In this document: positions 41,646 to 50,756 of the stretch, in pieces
Position numbering within the stretch: the stretch's first letter is position 1
How the letters are laid out: each line of letters opens with the position of its first letter
Source: Aquipuribacter sp. SD81
GTDB taxonomy: Bacteria > Actinomycetota > Actinomycetes > Actinomycetales > JBBAYJ01
Direction of reading: 5' to 3'
NCBI RefSeq assembly: GCF_037153975.1
Contig: NZ_JBBAYJ010000016.1
Location: forward strand, 29,725 to 93,724
Length of the DNA stretch: 64,000 nucleotides
The notes under the pieces: model-generated
Databases searched by the model: none
What the model was told of the DNA's origin: nothing
What the model saw: the letters and a program-made list of their open reading frames with translations, nothing else
Position numbers and translations under genes: made by a program

Positions 41646-42868
41646 GTGTCCTCGTCGTCGCCCCTGCACTGCTCCTCTGGGTCGCGGTCGGGGCGCGCAC
41701 CCGACGGCTGAGCGACCCCTCCCAACGTCCTCTGTGGTGGGCACTGCTTTTCTGCGCGATTGCAAGCACGCTCAACGTGCCGGCGGTGGCTGCCGAAGTC
41801 GACGTCGAACCTGCGCCGGCGAACGTGAGCCAACTGCTCAAGCACGCCTTCGTCATCGCGGCTGCGTGGCAGTCCTACGAGGTCGTGGGGGGCCTGACGA
41901 AGGACCTGCCCCAGGCACGGAAGGGGCGTGCAGCGCGGCGGTCGGTCGCGGGTCTGGTCGTCCTCCTGCTGGTCGCGCTGTTCGTGCTCAGTCCAGCCGA
42001 CCGGGAGGTTGCCAACTTCACCGCGGCCTACGGCGACGAGCCCGTCATCGGTGCCTACTGGATGGTGTTCCTCGGCGCGTTGGGTCTCTCCTTGGCCAGC
42101 ATTGGTCGCCTGGCCTGGTGGTACCGCCGCACCACGCCACCGGGGGGATTGCGGACGGGCATGTCGCTCGTAACGGTAGGCGTGGCGGCCGGGCTCATCT
42201 ACGTCGCACTCAAGGTGCTGTACGTGGCTGCCCGGCTTGCCGGTACCCCGGAGCAGGCGCTCGCCGGCTCCGAGCGAGTAGTGACTCCTGCGCTCTTGGC
42301 CCTCTCGATCGTCGGCATCGTTGCTGGCGTGATGTGGCCCGCCTTGGTCGAACGCCGGCCGCTGCGACAGGTGCATGCGGCCTACCAGTACGCGCGCCTG
42401 CGCCGGCTTTGGGTAGAGGTCACGACCGCCGCCACGGAGGTGTCCCTCGAGCGCGTGTTGGCTGAGGAAGCGACACGCGCTGGCTCTCGCCCTCTGACCG
42501 GATGGCATGAGGCGGAGCTGCTGCTCTTCCGTCGGCTGATGGAGATCCTCGACGGGCTGCTCGTGCTCGATCAGTACGTGACCCCTGCTCAGGTGGCTGC
42601 AGTCAGGCGCCACGTCGCGCGAGACGTACCGGCACGCATGCGCTCGTCCGTTGAGGAGCGAGCACTTCTCGAGTTGGCTATGGCTGCTCGCGCGACCGGC
42701 GCCGCCCCCGCGTCACCACGGCAATGTCGTGCCTCGAAGGACCGCACGCCCATGCAGGAGGTGCACCGCTTGAGGGCTGTCGACGCGGCGCGCCGTGCCG
42801 CTCGACCGGTTGTCGCCGCCGTCATGGCTGAGCCGGTCGCCTCGGTGACGGGACACTCGACGACGTGA
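41642..42868 (+). CDS. MAB_1171c family putative transporter (DUF6545)
   Basis: A 408-residue protein. Five to seven membrane helices in residues 1-235 are followed by a cytoplasmic DUF6545 domain (RPLRQVHAAYQYARLRRLWV, EVSLERVLAEEA). Family members sit next to XRE and ImmA/IrrE genes in many actinobacteria; the transported substrate, if any, is unknown. GTGA overlaps join it to both neighbours. Confidence 0.75.
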   Translation: MSVLVVAPALLLWVAVGARTRRLSDPSQRPLWWALLFCAIASTLNVPAVAAEVDVEPAPANVSQLLKHAFVIAAAWQSYEVVGGLTKDLPQARKGRAARRSVAGLVVLLLVALFVLSPADREVANFTAAYGDEPVIGAYWMVFLGALGLSLASIGRLAWWYRRTTPPGGLRTGMSLVTVGVAAGLIYVALKVLYVAARLAGTPEQALAGSERVVTPALLALSIVGIVAGVMWPALVERRPLRQVHAAYQYARLRRLWVEVTTAATEVSLERVLAEEATRAGSRPLTGWHEAELLLFRRLMEILDGLLVLDQYVTPAQVAAVRRHVARDVPARMRSSVEERALLELAMAARATGAAPASPRQCRASKDRTPMQEVHRLRAVDAARRAARPVVAAVMAEPVASVTGHSTT

Positions 42869-43470
42869 GCGTTGTCGAGGCGGGACCGGTGACCCGTCAG
42901 CAGCGCGCCGCCCGCGTGCTGACCGAGGTGTTCTCCCCGGCGCACCTCGCCATCGTCCTGCCGCCGATCGTGGGCGCCCGGGCGGGCGGGCTGACCGGCT
43001 TCGCCTACGGCTGCCTGGCCGCGCTGTTCACGGGCGTCATCCCATATGCGTTCCTGCTGCTGGCCGTGCGGGGCGGCCGGATCGGCGACCGGCACGTGAG
43101 GCAGCGAACCCAGCGGTTCCTGCCGCTCGGCTTCGGTGTCGTGTCGGTGATCGTCGGATTCGGCCTCCTCGTGCTGCTCGAGGACGCTCCAGGCGATCTC
43201 TCAGCGCTGGTGGTGGCCATGCTGACCGGCTTAGTCATCACGGTGGCCATCACGGCCGTCTGGCAGATTTCGATCCACACCGGCGTCGCGGCGGGCACGG
43301 TCGTCATCCTCACGCTGACGCTGGGATGGGTAAGCGCGCTGGCCTGGCCGCTGGTGGTGGCCACGGGCTGGGCGCGTGTGGTTCTGAGGGATCACACGGT
43401 CGCTCAAGTAGCCGCAGGCGCCGTTGTGGGCGCGGTCGTCGCAGGGCTCGTCTTCACGACTCTGCGCTAG
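42865..43470 (+). CDS. PAP2-like membrane protein with altered active site
   Basis: A 201-residue protein with five or six membrane helices. The C-terminal segment GWARVVLRDHTVAQVAAGAVVG aligns with PAP2 motif 3 (SRxxxxxHxxxD), but the catalytic Asp position is Gln and no KxxxxxxRP or PSGH motif is seen, so phosphatase activity is unlikely. Last gene of the XRE/IrrE operon. Confidence 0.6.
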   Translation: MSVVEAGPVTRQQRAARVLTEVFSPAHLAIVLPPIVGARAGGLTGFAYGCLAALFTGVIPYAFLLLAVRGGRIGDRHVRQRTQRFLPLGFGVVSVIVGFGLLVLLEDAPGDLSALVVAMLTGLVITVAITAVWQISIHTGVAAGTVVILTLTLGWVSALAWPLVVATGWARVVLRDHTVAQVAAGAVVGAVVAGLVFTTLR

Positions 43471-43686
43471 GGCCAAATGGGTCGTCCCGATGCGGGTTGC
43501 TGTTCGCCGGCCCGTCCACGGTCCGCGGACTGCCGGTCACTCGCGCCTCGGGCAGCACGTCCAGGTAAACGGGTCATCGGCACGGGCGGGATGCCATCCG
43601 GCCGCTCAGGAGGTACGCCCACAGATCTGGCAGCGATGTCACCCATGTCCGCCCTGAGCAGCTCCGCCACGCCTAGAGTCTCGTGC

Positions 43687-45153
43687 GTGATCACTGGCGA
43701 GTTGAAGAGCAAGATCGACCGCGTCTGGGACGCCTTCTGGTCTGGCGGCATCAGCAATCCGCTCGAGGTCATTGAGCAGGTCACCTACCTGCTGTTCATC
43801 CGCCGCCTCGACGACATGCAGACCCTGACCGAGAGAAAGGCGCGGGTCACGAAGGCGCCGGTCGAGAACCCGATGTTCCTGCCCGGCCAGGCCCACCTGC
43901 GCTGGAGCCAGTTAAAGAACGCCGCCCCCGACGTCATGCACAAGACCATCGCCGACGAGGTCTTCCCGTTCCTGCGGGACATGGGTGACGGCACTACCTA
44001 CAGCGAGCACATGAAAGACGCGCGCTTCACCATCCCGACTCCGGCGTTGCTGTCCAAGGTCGTCGACATGCTCGACGACATCCCGATGGCCGATCGCGAC
44101 ACCAACGGCGACTTGTACGAGTACCTGCTCTCCAAGATTGCCTCCGCGGGTGTCAACGGCCAGTTCCGCACCCCGCGCCACATCATCGAACTGATGGTGA
44201 AGATGACCGCACCTCAGCCGCGCGACGAGATCTGCGACCCGGCGTGCGGGACAGCCGGCTTCCTCATCGCCGCCAGCGAGTTCGTTCGCGACACCCACGC
44301 CGACGCGCTGCTCGACTCGGCGCAGCGCAAGCACTTCCACGCCTCGATGTTCCACGGCTACGACTTCGACTCCACGATGCTCCGGATCGGCAGCATGAAC
44401 ATGCTCCTGCACGGCATCGAGTCACCCGACATCCGCTACCGCGACTCTCTCTCCGAAGGCGCTGCGGGAGACGCCGACAAGTACACGCTCATCCTCGCCA
44501 ACCCGCCCTTCGCCGGATCGCTGGACTACGAGGCCACCGCCAAGGACCTCCAGCGCATCGTCAAGACCAAGAAGACCGAGCTGCTCTTCTTGGCACTATT
44601 CCTGAAGCTGCTCAAGCCCGGGGGCCGCGCGGCCGTCATCGTCCCGGACGGCGTTCTGTTCGGATCGAGCAGGGCGCACAAGGCACTGCGCAAGACGCTC
44701 GTCGAGGACCAGAAGCTCGACGCCGTCGTGAAACTCCCGTCGGGTGTGTTCCGCCCCTACGCTGGCGTCTCGACTGCGATCCTGTTTTTCACCAAGACCA
44801 ACTCCGGCGGCACCGACAACGTCTGGTTCTACGACGTCCGCGCCGATGGGTTCAGCCTCGACGACAAGCGCAACCCGATCGGGGCCAACGACCTCCCCGA
44901 CGTCGCGAGTCGTTGGTTGAGCTTGTCGAAACCAGACTCGCCAGAGAGGGGCCGGGCCCGCACCGAGCAGTCCTTCCTCGTCCCCAAGGCTGACATCGTC
45001 GCCCAGGGCTACGACCTCTCATTGAACCGCTACAAGGAGATCGTTCACAACGAGATTGAGCACCGCGCCCCGCTCGACATCATCGCCGACATCGAAACTC
45101 TCGAAGACGAGATCACCACGGGCCTCGCCGAGCTGAAGGCGATGCTCCCGTGA
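43687..45153 (+). CDS. hsdM: Type I restriction-modification methyltransferase subunit
   Basis: A 488-residue HsdM from GTG 43687. The N-terminal helical HsdM_N domain (KIDRVWDAFWSGGISNP) is followed by the N6-adenine methyltransferase domain with CDPACGTAGFL (about 184-194) and NPPF (272-275). A 19-bp actinobacterial palindromic repeat unit is inserted in frame at about residue 409. With HsdS it methylates the target adenine; with HsdR it restricts. The start could also be upstream (ATG 43636). Confidence 0.9.
   Translation: MITGELKSKIDRVWDAFWSGGISNPLEVIEQVTYLLFIRRLDDMQTLTERKARVTKAPVENPMFLPGQAHLRWSQLKNAAPDVMHKTIADEVFPFLRDMGDGTTYSEHMKDARFTIPTPALLSKVVDMLDDIPMADRDTNGDLYEYLLSKIASAGVNGQFRTPRHIIELMVKMTAPQPRDEICDPACGTAGFLIAASEFVRDTHADALLDSAQRKHFHASMFHGYDFDSTMLRIGSMNMLLHGIESPDIRYRDSLSEGAAGDADKYTLILANPPFAGSLDYEATAKDLQRIVKTKKTELLFLALFLKLLKPGGRAAVIVPDGVLFGSSRAHKALRKTLVEDQKLDAVVKLPSGVFRPYAGVSTAILFFTKTNSGGTDNVWFYDVRADGFSLDDKRNPIGANDLPDVASRWLSLSKPDSPERGRARTEQSFLVPKADIVAQGYDLSLNRYKEIVHNEIEHRAPLDIIADIETLEDEITTGLAELKAMLP
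44915..44933 (+). repeat. REP-like palindromic unit inside hsdM
   Basis: GGTTGAGCTTGTCGAAACC matches the intergenic repeat family common in actinobacterial genomes. Here it lies within a coding region and reads as RWLSLSKP. HsdM proteins need no such segment at this point, between the catalytic domain and the C-terminal helices. Confidence 0.6.
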
Positions 45154-46313
45154 CCGCCTTGGGCGAGGTCCTCCGACCAAGCAAGGATCCCGTCCGCGTC
45201 GAAGACCCCGCAACCGCACGACTGATCTCGGTCAAGCTCCACGGCAAGGGCGCCGTGCAGCGGACTGTTGGCGACGGCAAGGCACCCAAGCCATTCACTG
45301 GCAACCGCGGGCGGGCGGGTCAATTCGTATTCTCGCGTATCTGGGCGCGACGAGGCGCGATGGCCCTCGTCCCAGTCGAACTCGATGGCGTCGTCGTCAC
45401 CAACGAGTTCCCGCTCTTCGACGTGGATTCCGCCAGGCTGGACGCGCGCTACCTCAACCGATACGTTCAGACGCCCTCCTTTCTGGCTGCCCTCGAGCGT
45501 GTCAGCGCGGGTGCATCAGGGCAGAACCGCGTGAAGGAAGCCGCCTTTCTGGGCCTCGATATTCCGCTCCCGCCGCTCCCCGAGCAGCACCGCATCGGCT
45601 CGATTCTCGACCACGCCGACACCCTCCGGGCCCGGCGACAAGGTGGTCGGCGGTTGTACCTGGAGTTGATCGAGTCTCAACACGATCGCCATACACGCGA
45701 AGCAACAGAGGTCACAATCGCGACGCTTTTGAGGGAAGGAGCCTTGACGGTCCACAAGGACGGCAACCACGGCAGCGTGTACCCGCGGGCGGAGGAGTTC
45801 GTTCCTTCCGGCGTTCCTTTCCTCACCGCCAAAGCCGTTCGTGATGACGGAACGTTCATCACTGAAGCGGTCGACCACCTCAATGAGACAAAGGCTCGCC
45901 AGCTTCGCGTCGGATGGATTCGGCGAAACGATGTATTGCTCTCCCACAATGCATCGGTCGGGAAGGTCGCCGTATATGAAGGCCAGTTCGGCGAAGCCCT
46001 CATTGGCACGTCCTTGACGTCGTTTCGTTCTAACCCGGCTCTCCTGGACCCGAGGTTCCTCGCAGCTTCCCTACGGTCGTCGTTCTTCCAACGTCAACTG
46101 ACGAGCAACATGGCACAAACAACGCGGAATCAGGTTCCGATCACGGCCCAGCGAGAGCTCAGAGTCAAGTGGGTCGGGCTGGCACAACAGCGCGCGTTCG
46201 TGACGATCGCAGAAGAGATCAATGCAAGGCTCAGGGACGAGTGGCGCTCCGCCGCCGCCTACGAAGAGCTCTTCGCCTCCCTCCAGTCCCGCGCGTTCCG
46301 AGGGGAGTTGTAA
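45150..46313 (+). CDS. hsdS: Type I restriction-modification specificity subunit
   Basis: A 387-residue HsdS with two target-recognition domains, each ending in the conserved helix spacer: PLPPLPEQHRIGSILDHADT (about 140-160) and AQQRAFVTIAEEINARL (about 350-370). It reads a bipartite DNA site. GTGA overlap with hsdM. Compact compared with typical 400-450 aa HsdS. Confidence 0.88.
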   Translation: MTALGEVLRPSKDPVRVEDPATARLISVKLHGKGAVQRTVGDGKAPKPFTGNRGRAGQFVFSRIWARRGAMALVPVELDGVVVTNEFPLFDVDSARLDARYLNRYVQTPSFLAALERVSAGASGQNRVKEAAFLGLDIPLPPLPEQHRIGSILDHADTLRARRQGGRRLYLELIESQHDRHTREATEVTIATLLREGALTVHKDGNHGSVYPRAEEFVPSGVPFLTAKAVRDDGTFITEAVDHLNETKARQLRVGWIRRNDVLLSHNASVGKVAVYEGQFGEALIGTSLTSFRSNPALLDPRFLAASLRSSFFQRQLTSNMAQTTRNQVPITAQRELRVKWVGLAQQRAFVTIAEEINARLRDEWRSAAAYEELFASLQSRAFRGEL

Positions 46314-46316
46314 CCC

Positions 46317-47396
46317 ATGCCTGTTGAGATGAGGATGTGGCGCATCGACGGTGCCGCGCCGAAGCCACTGACGACCTCGGTGCTCCCGGCAGAGAAGGAC
46401 CTGCATGAGTTCCTCAAACGCGACCCGTCCCTACTCGGCGAACGCCTGCTGGTCATCGGGAGCGAGGTCATCACGCCCTACGGTCCACGTCTCGACCTAC
46501 TGGCGATCGACGCCGAGGGCAACCTTAACTTGCTGGAGCTCAAGCGCGACAAGACTCCACGCGAGGTTGTCGCCCAGGTTCTCGACTACGGGTCGTGGGC
46601 CTCGACGCTGTCACGGGACGAAATCATCGACATCGCAACGAAGCACCTTGACCAGCCCTTCGAGGCTGCGTTCGAGGACGTCTTCGGCAGCGCCCCGCCC
46701 GACGAGCTGAATGGCGACCTCAGCCTCACCATTGTGGCTGCCGAGCTCGACGCAAGCTCGGAGCGCATCGTCAACTATCTGCGTGACTTTGGAGTTCCCG
46801 TCAACGCGGTCTTCTTCTCCTATCTCGAAGACGACGGCCGTCGTTATCTCGCCCGTTCGTGGCTCGGCTTGTCCGAGGAAGGCGCTCCAGCAGCGCCGTC
46901 GGCGGCCAGGAAGGGCAAGCGTGCCGCCTGGAACGGACTGGACTGGTACGTGTCCTACGGTGGAAACCGGAACTGGGAAGACGCACACCGGTTCAAGTTC
47001 ATCGCGGCCGGGGGCGGGAAGTTCTACTCCCAGACGATGAGGTCACTGCCCGAAGGCGCACGCGTATGGGTGAACCTCCCCGGCACCGGTTACGTGGCCG
47101 TCGGCAAGACCCTCGCCCCAGCGCGCCGGTGGACGGACGCCAAGGTCAAGGTCGGCGAGGGCTGGGTGAAGCTGTCCGAGCAGGACCTCGCCGGCACACC
47201 GCAACCACACTTCGACAACGCCGACGCCGACACGGCCGAGTGGGTCGTACCCGTGGAGTGGCTCGACGCCCGTCCCGAGGCCGCCGCCTTCTGGGAAAAG
47301 GGGTTGTTCGCTAGTCAGCACAGTGCTTGCAAACTGCGCCAGGAGTTCACCCTCGGCCGATTGGCCGACCACTTCAACATCGACGATAGCGAGTAG
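46317..47396 (+). CDS. NucS/DUF91-like PD-D/ExK nuclease
   Basis: A 359-residue protein between hsdS and hsdR. Residues about 55-95 hold the PD-D/ExK-type core YGPRLDLLAIDAEG followed by LNLLELKRD (D about 60, ELK about 74-76), close to the EndoMS/NucS catalytic motif. The C-terminal half (about 205-350) is a separate domain with Trp-rich strands (WNGLDWYVSYGGNRNWEDA). It starts 3 bp after hsdS and precedes hsdR by 9 bp, so it is an operon member rather than a passenger. Confidence 0.7.
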   Translation: MPVEMRMWRIDGAAPKPLTTSVLPAEKDLHEFLKRDPSLLGERLLVIGSEVITPYGPRLDLLAIDAEGNLNLLELKRDKTPREVVAQVLDYGSWASTLSRDEIIDIATKHLDQPFEAAFEDVFGSAPPDELNGDLSLTIVAAELDASSERIVNYLRDFGVPVNAVFFSYLEDDGRRYLARSWLGLSEEGAPAAPSAARKGKRAAWNGLDWYVSYGGNRNWEDAHRFKFIAAGGGKFYSQTMRSLPEGARVWVNLPGTGYVAVGKTLAPARRWTDAKVKVGEGWVKLSEQDLAGTPQPHFDNADADTAEWVVPVEWLDARPEAAAFWEKGLFASQHSACKLRQEFTLGRLADHFNIDDSE

Positions 47397-47405
47397 ACGA
47401 CTGCG

Positions 47406-50400
47406 ATGGGAAACTTCGACTTCGTCCGCCAGACGCTGCCGTCCGTGCATGAGGACTGCGTCCGGGCTGAGTCGTACTTGTCGTCCGATCCTCGTTCTGC
47501 GTGCTTCTATAGCCGTCGCGTCGTCGAGGAGCTCGTCGGCTACCTCTACGACGTCCTGTCCCTGCGGACGCCGTACCGCGACGACCTCGCCGCCAAGATC
47601 GGTGACCCCGCGTTCAAGGCGAAGGTGCCGCAGGGCATCGCGCAGAAGCTGACCGCGATCCGTCGCATCGCCAACACCGCTGTCCACGAGAACCGTCAGA
47701 TCCGCCCCGATGTGTCGCTCGCGGTGCTGCGCGAGTTGTTCAACGTGGTGGTGTGGACGTCGTACCACCACTCACCGTCCCCCGGCGCGGTGCCGTTGCA
47801 GGCGCAGTTCGACCCCGCGCGCGCCGCTCAAGCAGCGCCGCTGTCGCGCGACGAGGTCGCTCGGTTGGCCGCGAAGTTCAAGGCGCAGGACGAGGCCCAC
47901 GCCCGTGAGCTCGCGGAGAAGGACGACCGTCTCGCTCAGCACGAGGCCGAGATCGCGCAACTGAAAGCGCAGATCGCCGCGGCGCAGGCGGCGACCGCGC
48001 CGGACACCCGCGACTACGACGAGGCCGTGGCCCGCGACCTATTCATCGACGTACTGCTCCACGAGGCTGGCTGGGAGCTCGCCGATGGGCGCGACCGCGA
48101 GTACGAGGTCGCTGGCATGCCGAACGCCGAGGGCAAGGGGTTCGTCGACTACGTACTGTGGGGCGCCGACGGCTTGCCGCTGGCCGTGGTGGAGGCCAAG
48201 CGCACGGCGAAGTCGCCGGAGGTGGGCCAGCAGCAGGCCAAGCTGTACGCCGACTGTCTCGAGAAGCAGTTCGGGCGGCGGCCGGTGATTTTCTACACCA
48301 ACGGTTACGAGCACCGGATTTGGGACGACGCGGGCGGCTACCCGCCCCGCGAGACCCAGGGCTTCTACACCCGCGACGAGCTCGAGCTGCTGATCCAGCG
48401 CCGCCGGACCAAGCAGGCTATGTCGAGCGCTCCGGTGAACACCGACATCGCCGGTCGCCCCTACCAGGTACTGGCTATCAAGGCAGTCAGCCATGCGTTC
48501 GACCGCAAGCAGCGCGAGGCCCTACTGGTGATGGCGACAGGCTCGGGCAAGACCCGCACCGTCATCGCCCTTGTCGACCTGCTGCAGAAGGCGAACTGGG
48601 TCAAGCGAGTCCTCTTCCTCGCCGACCGCACGGCGTTGGTCAACCAGGCCGCGAACGCGTTTAAGGAGCACCTGCCCGGCTCGACGACCGTGAACCTCGT
48701 GACGGAGAAGGCCGTCGAGGGTCGCGTCTACGTCTCGACGTACCCGACGATGGTGAACCTGATCAACGAGGTCGACGGCGGCCTGCGTCGGTTCGGTCCC
48801 GGCTACTTCGACCTCATCGTCATCGACGAGGCCCACCGCTCGGTCTACGCCAAGTACGGCGCGATCTTCGACTACTTCGACGCCCTGCTCGTCGGCCTGA
48901 CCGCGACCCCGAAGGACGAGGTCGACCACAACACCTACAGGCTGTTCCACCTCGAGGACGGCGTCCCCACCGACAACTACTCGCTGGACGAGGCTGTCGG
49001 TGCCGGCTATCTCGTGCCCCCGAAGGGCATCAGCGTGGGCACTCAGTTTCTGCGCGCGGGCATCAAGTACGACGACCTCACCGAGGAGGAGAAGGATCAG
49101 TGGGATGCGCTGGACTGGGGCGAGAACGGACCTCCCGACGAGGTCGGAGCCGAGGAGATCAACCGGTTCCTCTTCAACGAGGACACTGTCGACAAGGTGC
49201 TCGAGACCTTGGTGATGCAGGGCTACAAGGTGGCGGGCGGCGACCGGCTGGGCAAGACGATCATTTTCGCCAAGAGCCAGAAGCACGCCGAGTTCATCGA
49301 GAAGCGCTGGAACCTCGCCTACCCCGAGCTCGCCGGCCACTTCGCCCGCGTGATCACCCACGGCACGCCGTACGCACAGTCCCTGATTGACGACTTTTCG
49401 ATCAAGGACAAGGCGCCGCATATCGCGATCAGCGTCGACATGCTCGACACCGGTATCGACGTGCCCGAGGTCGTCAACCTCGTGTTCTTCAAGCTGGTGC
49501 GCTCGAAGTCGAAGTTCTGGCAGATGATCGGCCGCGGCACTCGCCTGTGTCCCGACCTGTTCGGCCCGAGCGAGGACAAGGAGGACTTCCTCGTCTTCGA
49601 CTTTTGCGGCAACCTTGAGTACTTCAGCCAGGACCTGCCCGGCTCGCAGGGTCAGGTTCAGAAGTCACTCACCCAGCGCCTCTTCGAAGCGCGGCTCGGG
49701 CTTGTCACCGCGCTTGCCGGTGACGAACCCGACCTTAGGTCGTCGACGGTGGAGACGTTGCGCGAGTTCGTGGCCGGCATGAACCTTGACAACTTCGTCG
49801 TCCGGCCCCACCGTCGCGCCGTCGAGATGTACGCGTCTGCCGACGCTTGGAGCAACCTCGGTACGGAGGACTTGGAGGCGCCGCTAACGCTCGCTGGTTT
49901 GCCATCCTCGGTCCGCGACGACGATGAGGATGCCAAGCGCTTCGACCTGCTCATCCTGCGCCGCCAGCTCGCCCAGCTCGACGGCGACGCCGTGTTAGCC
50001 GAGCGGCTGCGGGAGACTGTGCAAGAGATCGCGGCGTCACTGCTAGGCAAGACCACGATCCCGAGTATCGCCGAGCAGGCCGTCCTGCTGGAGTCGGTTG
50101 CCGGGGACGACTGGTGGATCGACGTCACTTTGCCAATGCTGGAGGTCGCGCGACTCCGCATCCGTAGTCTCGCCAGCTTCATCGAGAAGACGGCCCGCAA
50201 CCCGATCTACACCGACTTCGAGGACACGCTTGCCGAAGGAATCGAGGTCGTACTGCCCCGCGTAACGCCCGGCACCAACTTCGAGCGCTTCCGCTCGAAG
50301 GCTGAGGCCTACCTCCGCGACCACCTCGACAACCTCGCCCTGCAGCGCCTGCGCCGAAACAAGCAGCTCACACCCGAGGATCTGACGGAGCTGGAGAACA

Positions 50401-50756
50401 TGCTTGTTGCCTCCGGCGGTCAGGCTGTTGACATCGCCTGGGTAACCCAGCAGGGGGGCGGCCTGGGAGTCTTCGTACGTGGCCTGGTCGGCCTCGACCG
50501 CGCGGCAGCCACCGAGGCGTTCGAGCGCTACCTGAACGGCACCAGCTTCTCGGCCGAGCAGGTCCGCTTCGTGAACCTCATCGTCGACGAGTTGACGAAG
50601 AACGGCGTCATGGAACCTGCTCGGCTCTTCGAGTCGCCGTACACGGACCGCGCCCCCACCGGTCCTGATTACATCTTCCCAGACTCCGACGTCGAGGTCA
50701 TCGTCAAGACACTGAACGAGATCAAGCAGACCGCCCTGCCGAAGGAGGTAGCGTGA
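47406..50756 (+). CDS. hsdR: Type I restriction enzyme motor/nuclease subunit (EcoEI/EcoAI type)
   Basis: A 1116-residue HsdR. An N-terminal DUF4145 domain (about 1-130) and a coiled coil (about 150-195) lead to the HSDR_N nuclease (DYVLWGADG, VVEAKR, about 245-265), then a superfamily-2 helicase with ATGSGKT (about 378-384) and DEAH (about 473-476), and the EcoEI-type C-terminal domain from about 850. Domain set intact. The KAP gene overlaps its stop. Confidence 0.9.
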   Translation: MGNFDFVRQTLPSVHEDCVRAESYLSSDPRSACFYSRRVVEELVGYLYDVLSLRTPYRDDLAAKIGDPAFKAKVPQGIAQKLTAIRRIANTAVHENRQIRPDVSLAVLRELFNVVVWTSYHHSPSPGAVPLQAQFDPARAAQAAPLSRDEVARLAAKFKAQDEAHARELAEKDDRLAQHEAEIAQLKAQIAAAQAATAPDTRDYDEAVARDLFIDVLLHEAGWELADGRDREYEVAGMPNAEGKGFVDYVLWGADGLPLAVVEAKRTAKSPEVGQQQAKLYADCLEKQFGRRPVIFYTNGYEHRIWDDAGGYPPRETQGFYTRDELELLIQRRRTKQAMSSAPVNTDIAGRPYQVLAIKAVSHAFDRKQREALLVMATGSGKTRTVIALVDLLQKANWVKRVLFLADRTALVNQAANAFKEHLPGSTTVNLVTEKAVEGRVYVSTYPTMVNLINEVDGGLRRFGPGYFDLIVIDEAHRSVYAKYGAIFDYFDALLVGLTATPKDEVDHNTYRLFHLEDGVPTDNYSLDEAVGAGYLVPPKGISVGTQFLRAGIKYDDLTEEEKDQWDALDWGENGPPDEVGAEEINRFLFNEDTVDKVLETLVMQGYKVAGGDRLGKTIIFAKSQKHAEFIEKRWNLAYPELAGHFARVITHGTPYAQSLIDDFSIKDKAPHIAISVDMLDTGIDVPEVVNLVFFKLVRSKSKFWQMIGRGTRLCPDLFGPSEDKEDFLVFDFCGNLEYFSQDLPGSQGQVQKSLTQRLFEARLGLVTALAGDEPDLRSSTVETLREFVAGMNLDNFVVRPHRRAVEMYASADAWSNLGTEDLEAPLTLAGLPSSVRDDDEDAKRFDLLILRRQLAQLDGDAVLAERLRETVQEIAASLLGKTTIPSIAEQAVLLESVAGDDWWIDVTLPMLEVARLRIRSLASFIEKTARNPIYTDFEDTLAEGIEVVLPRVTPGTNFERFRSKAEAYLRDHLDNLALQRLRRNKQLTPEDLTELENMLVASGGQAVDIAWVTQQGGGLGVFVRGLVGLDRAAATEAFERYLNGTSFSAEQVRFVNLIVDELTKNGVMEPARLFESPYTDRAPTGPDYIFPDSDVEVIVKTLNEIKQTALPKEVA

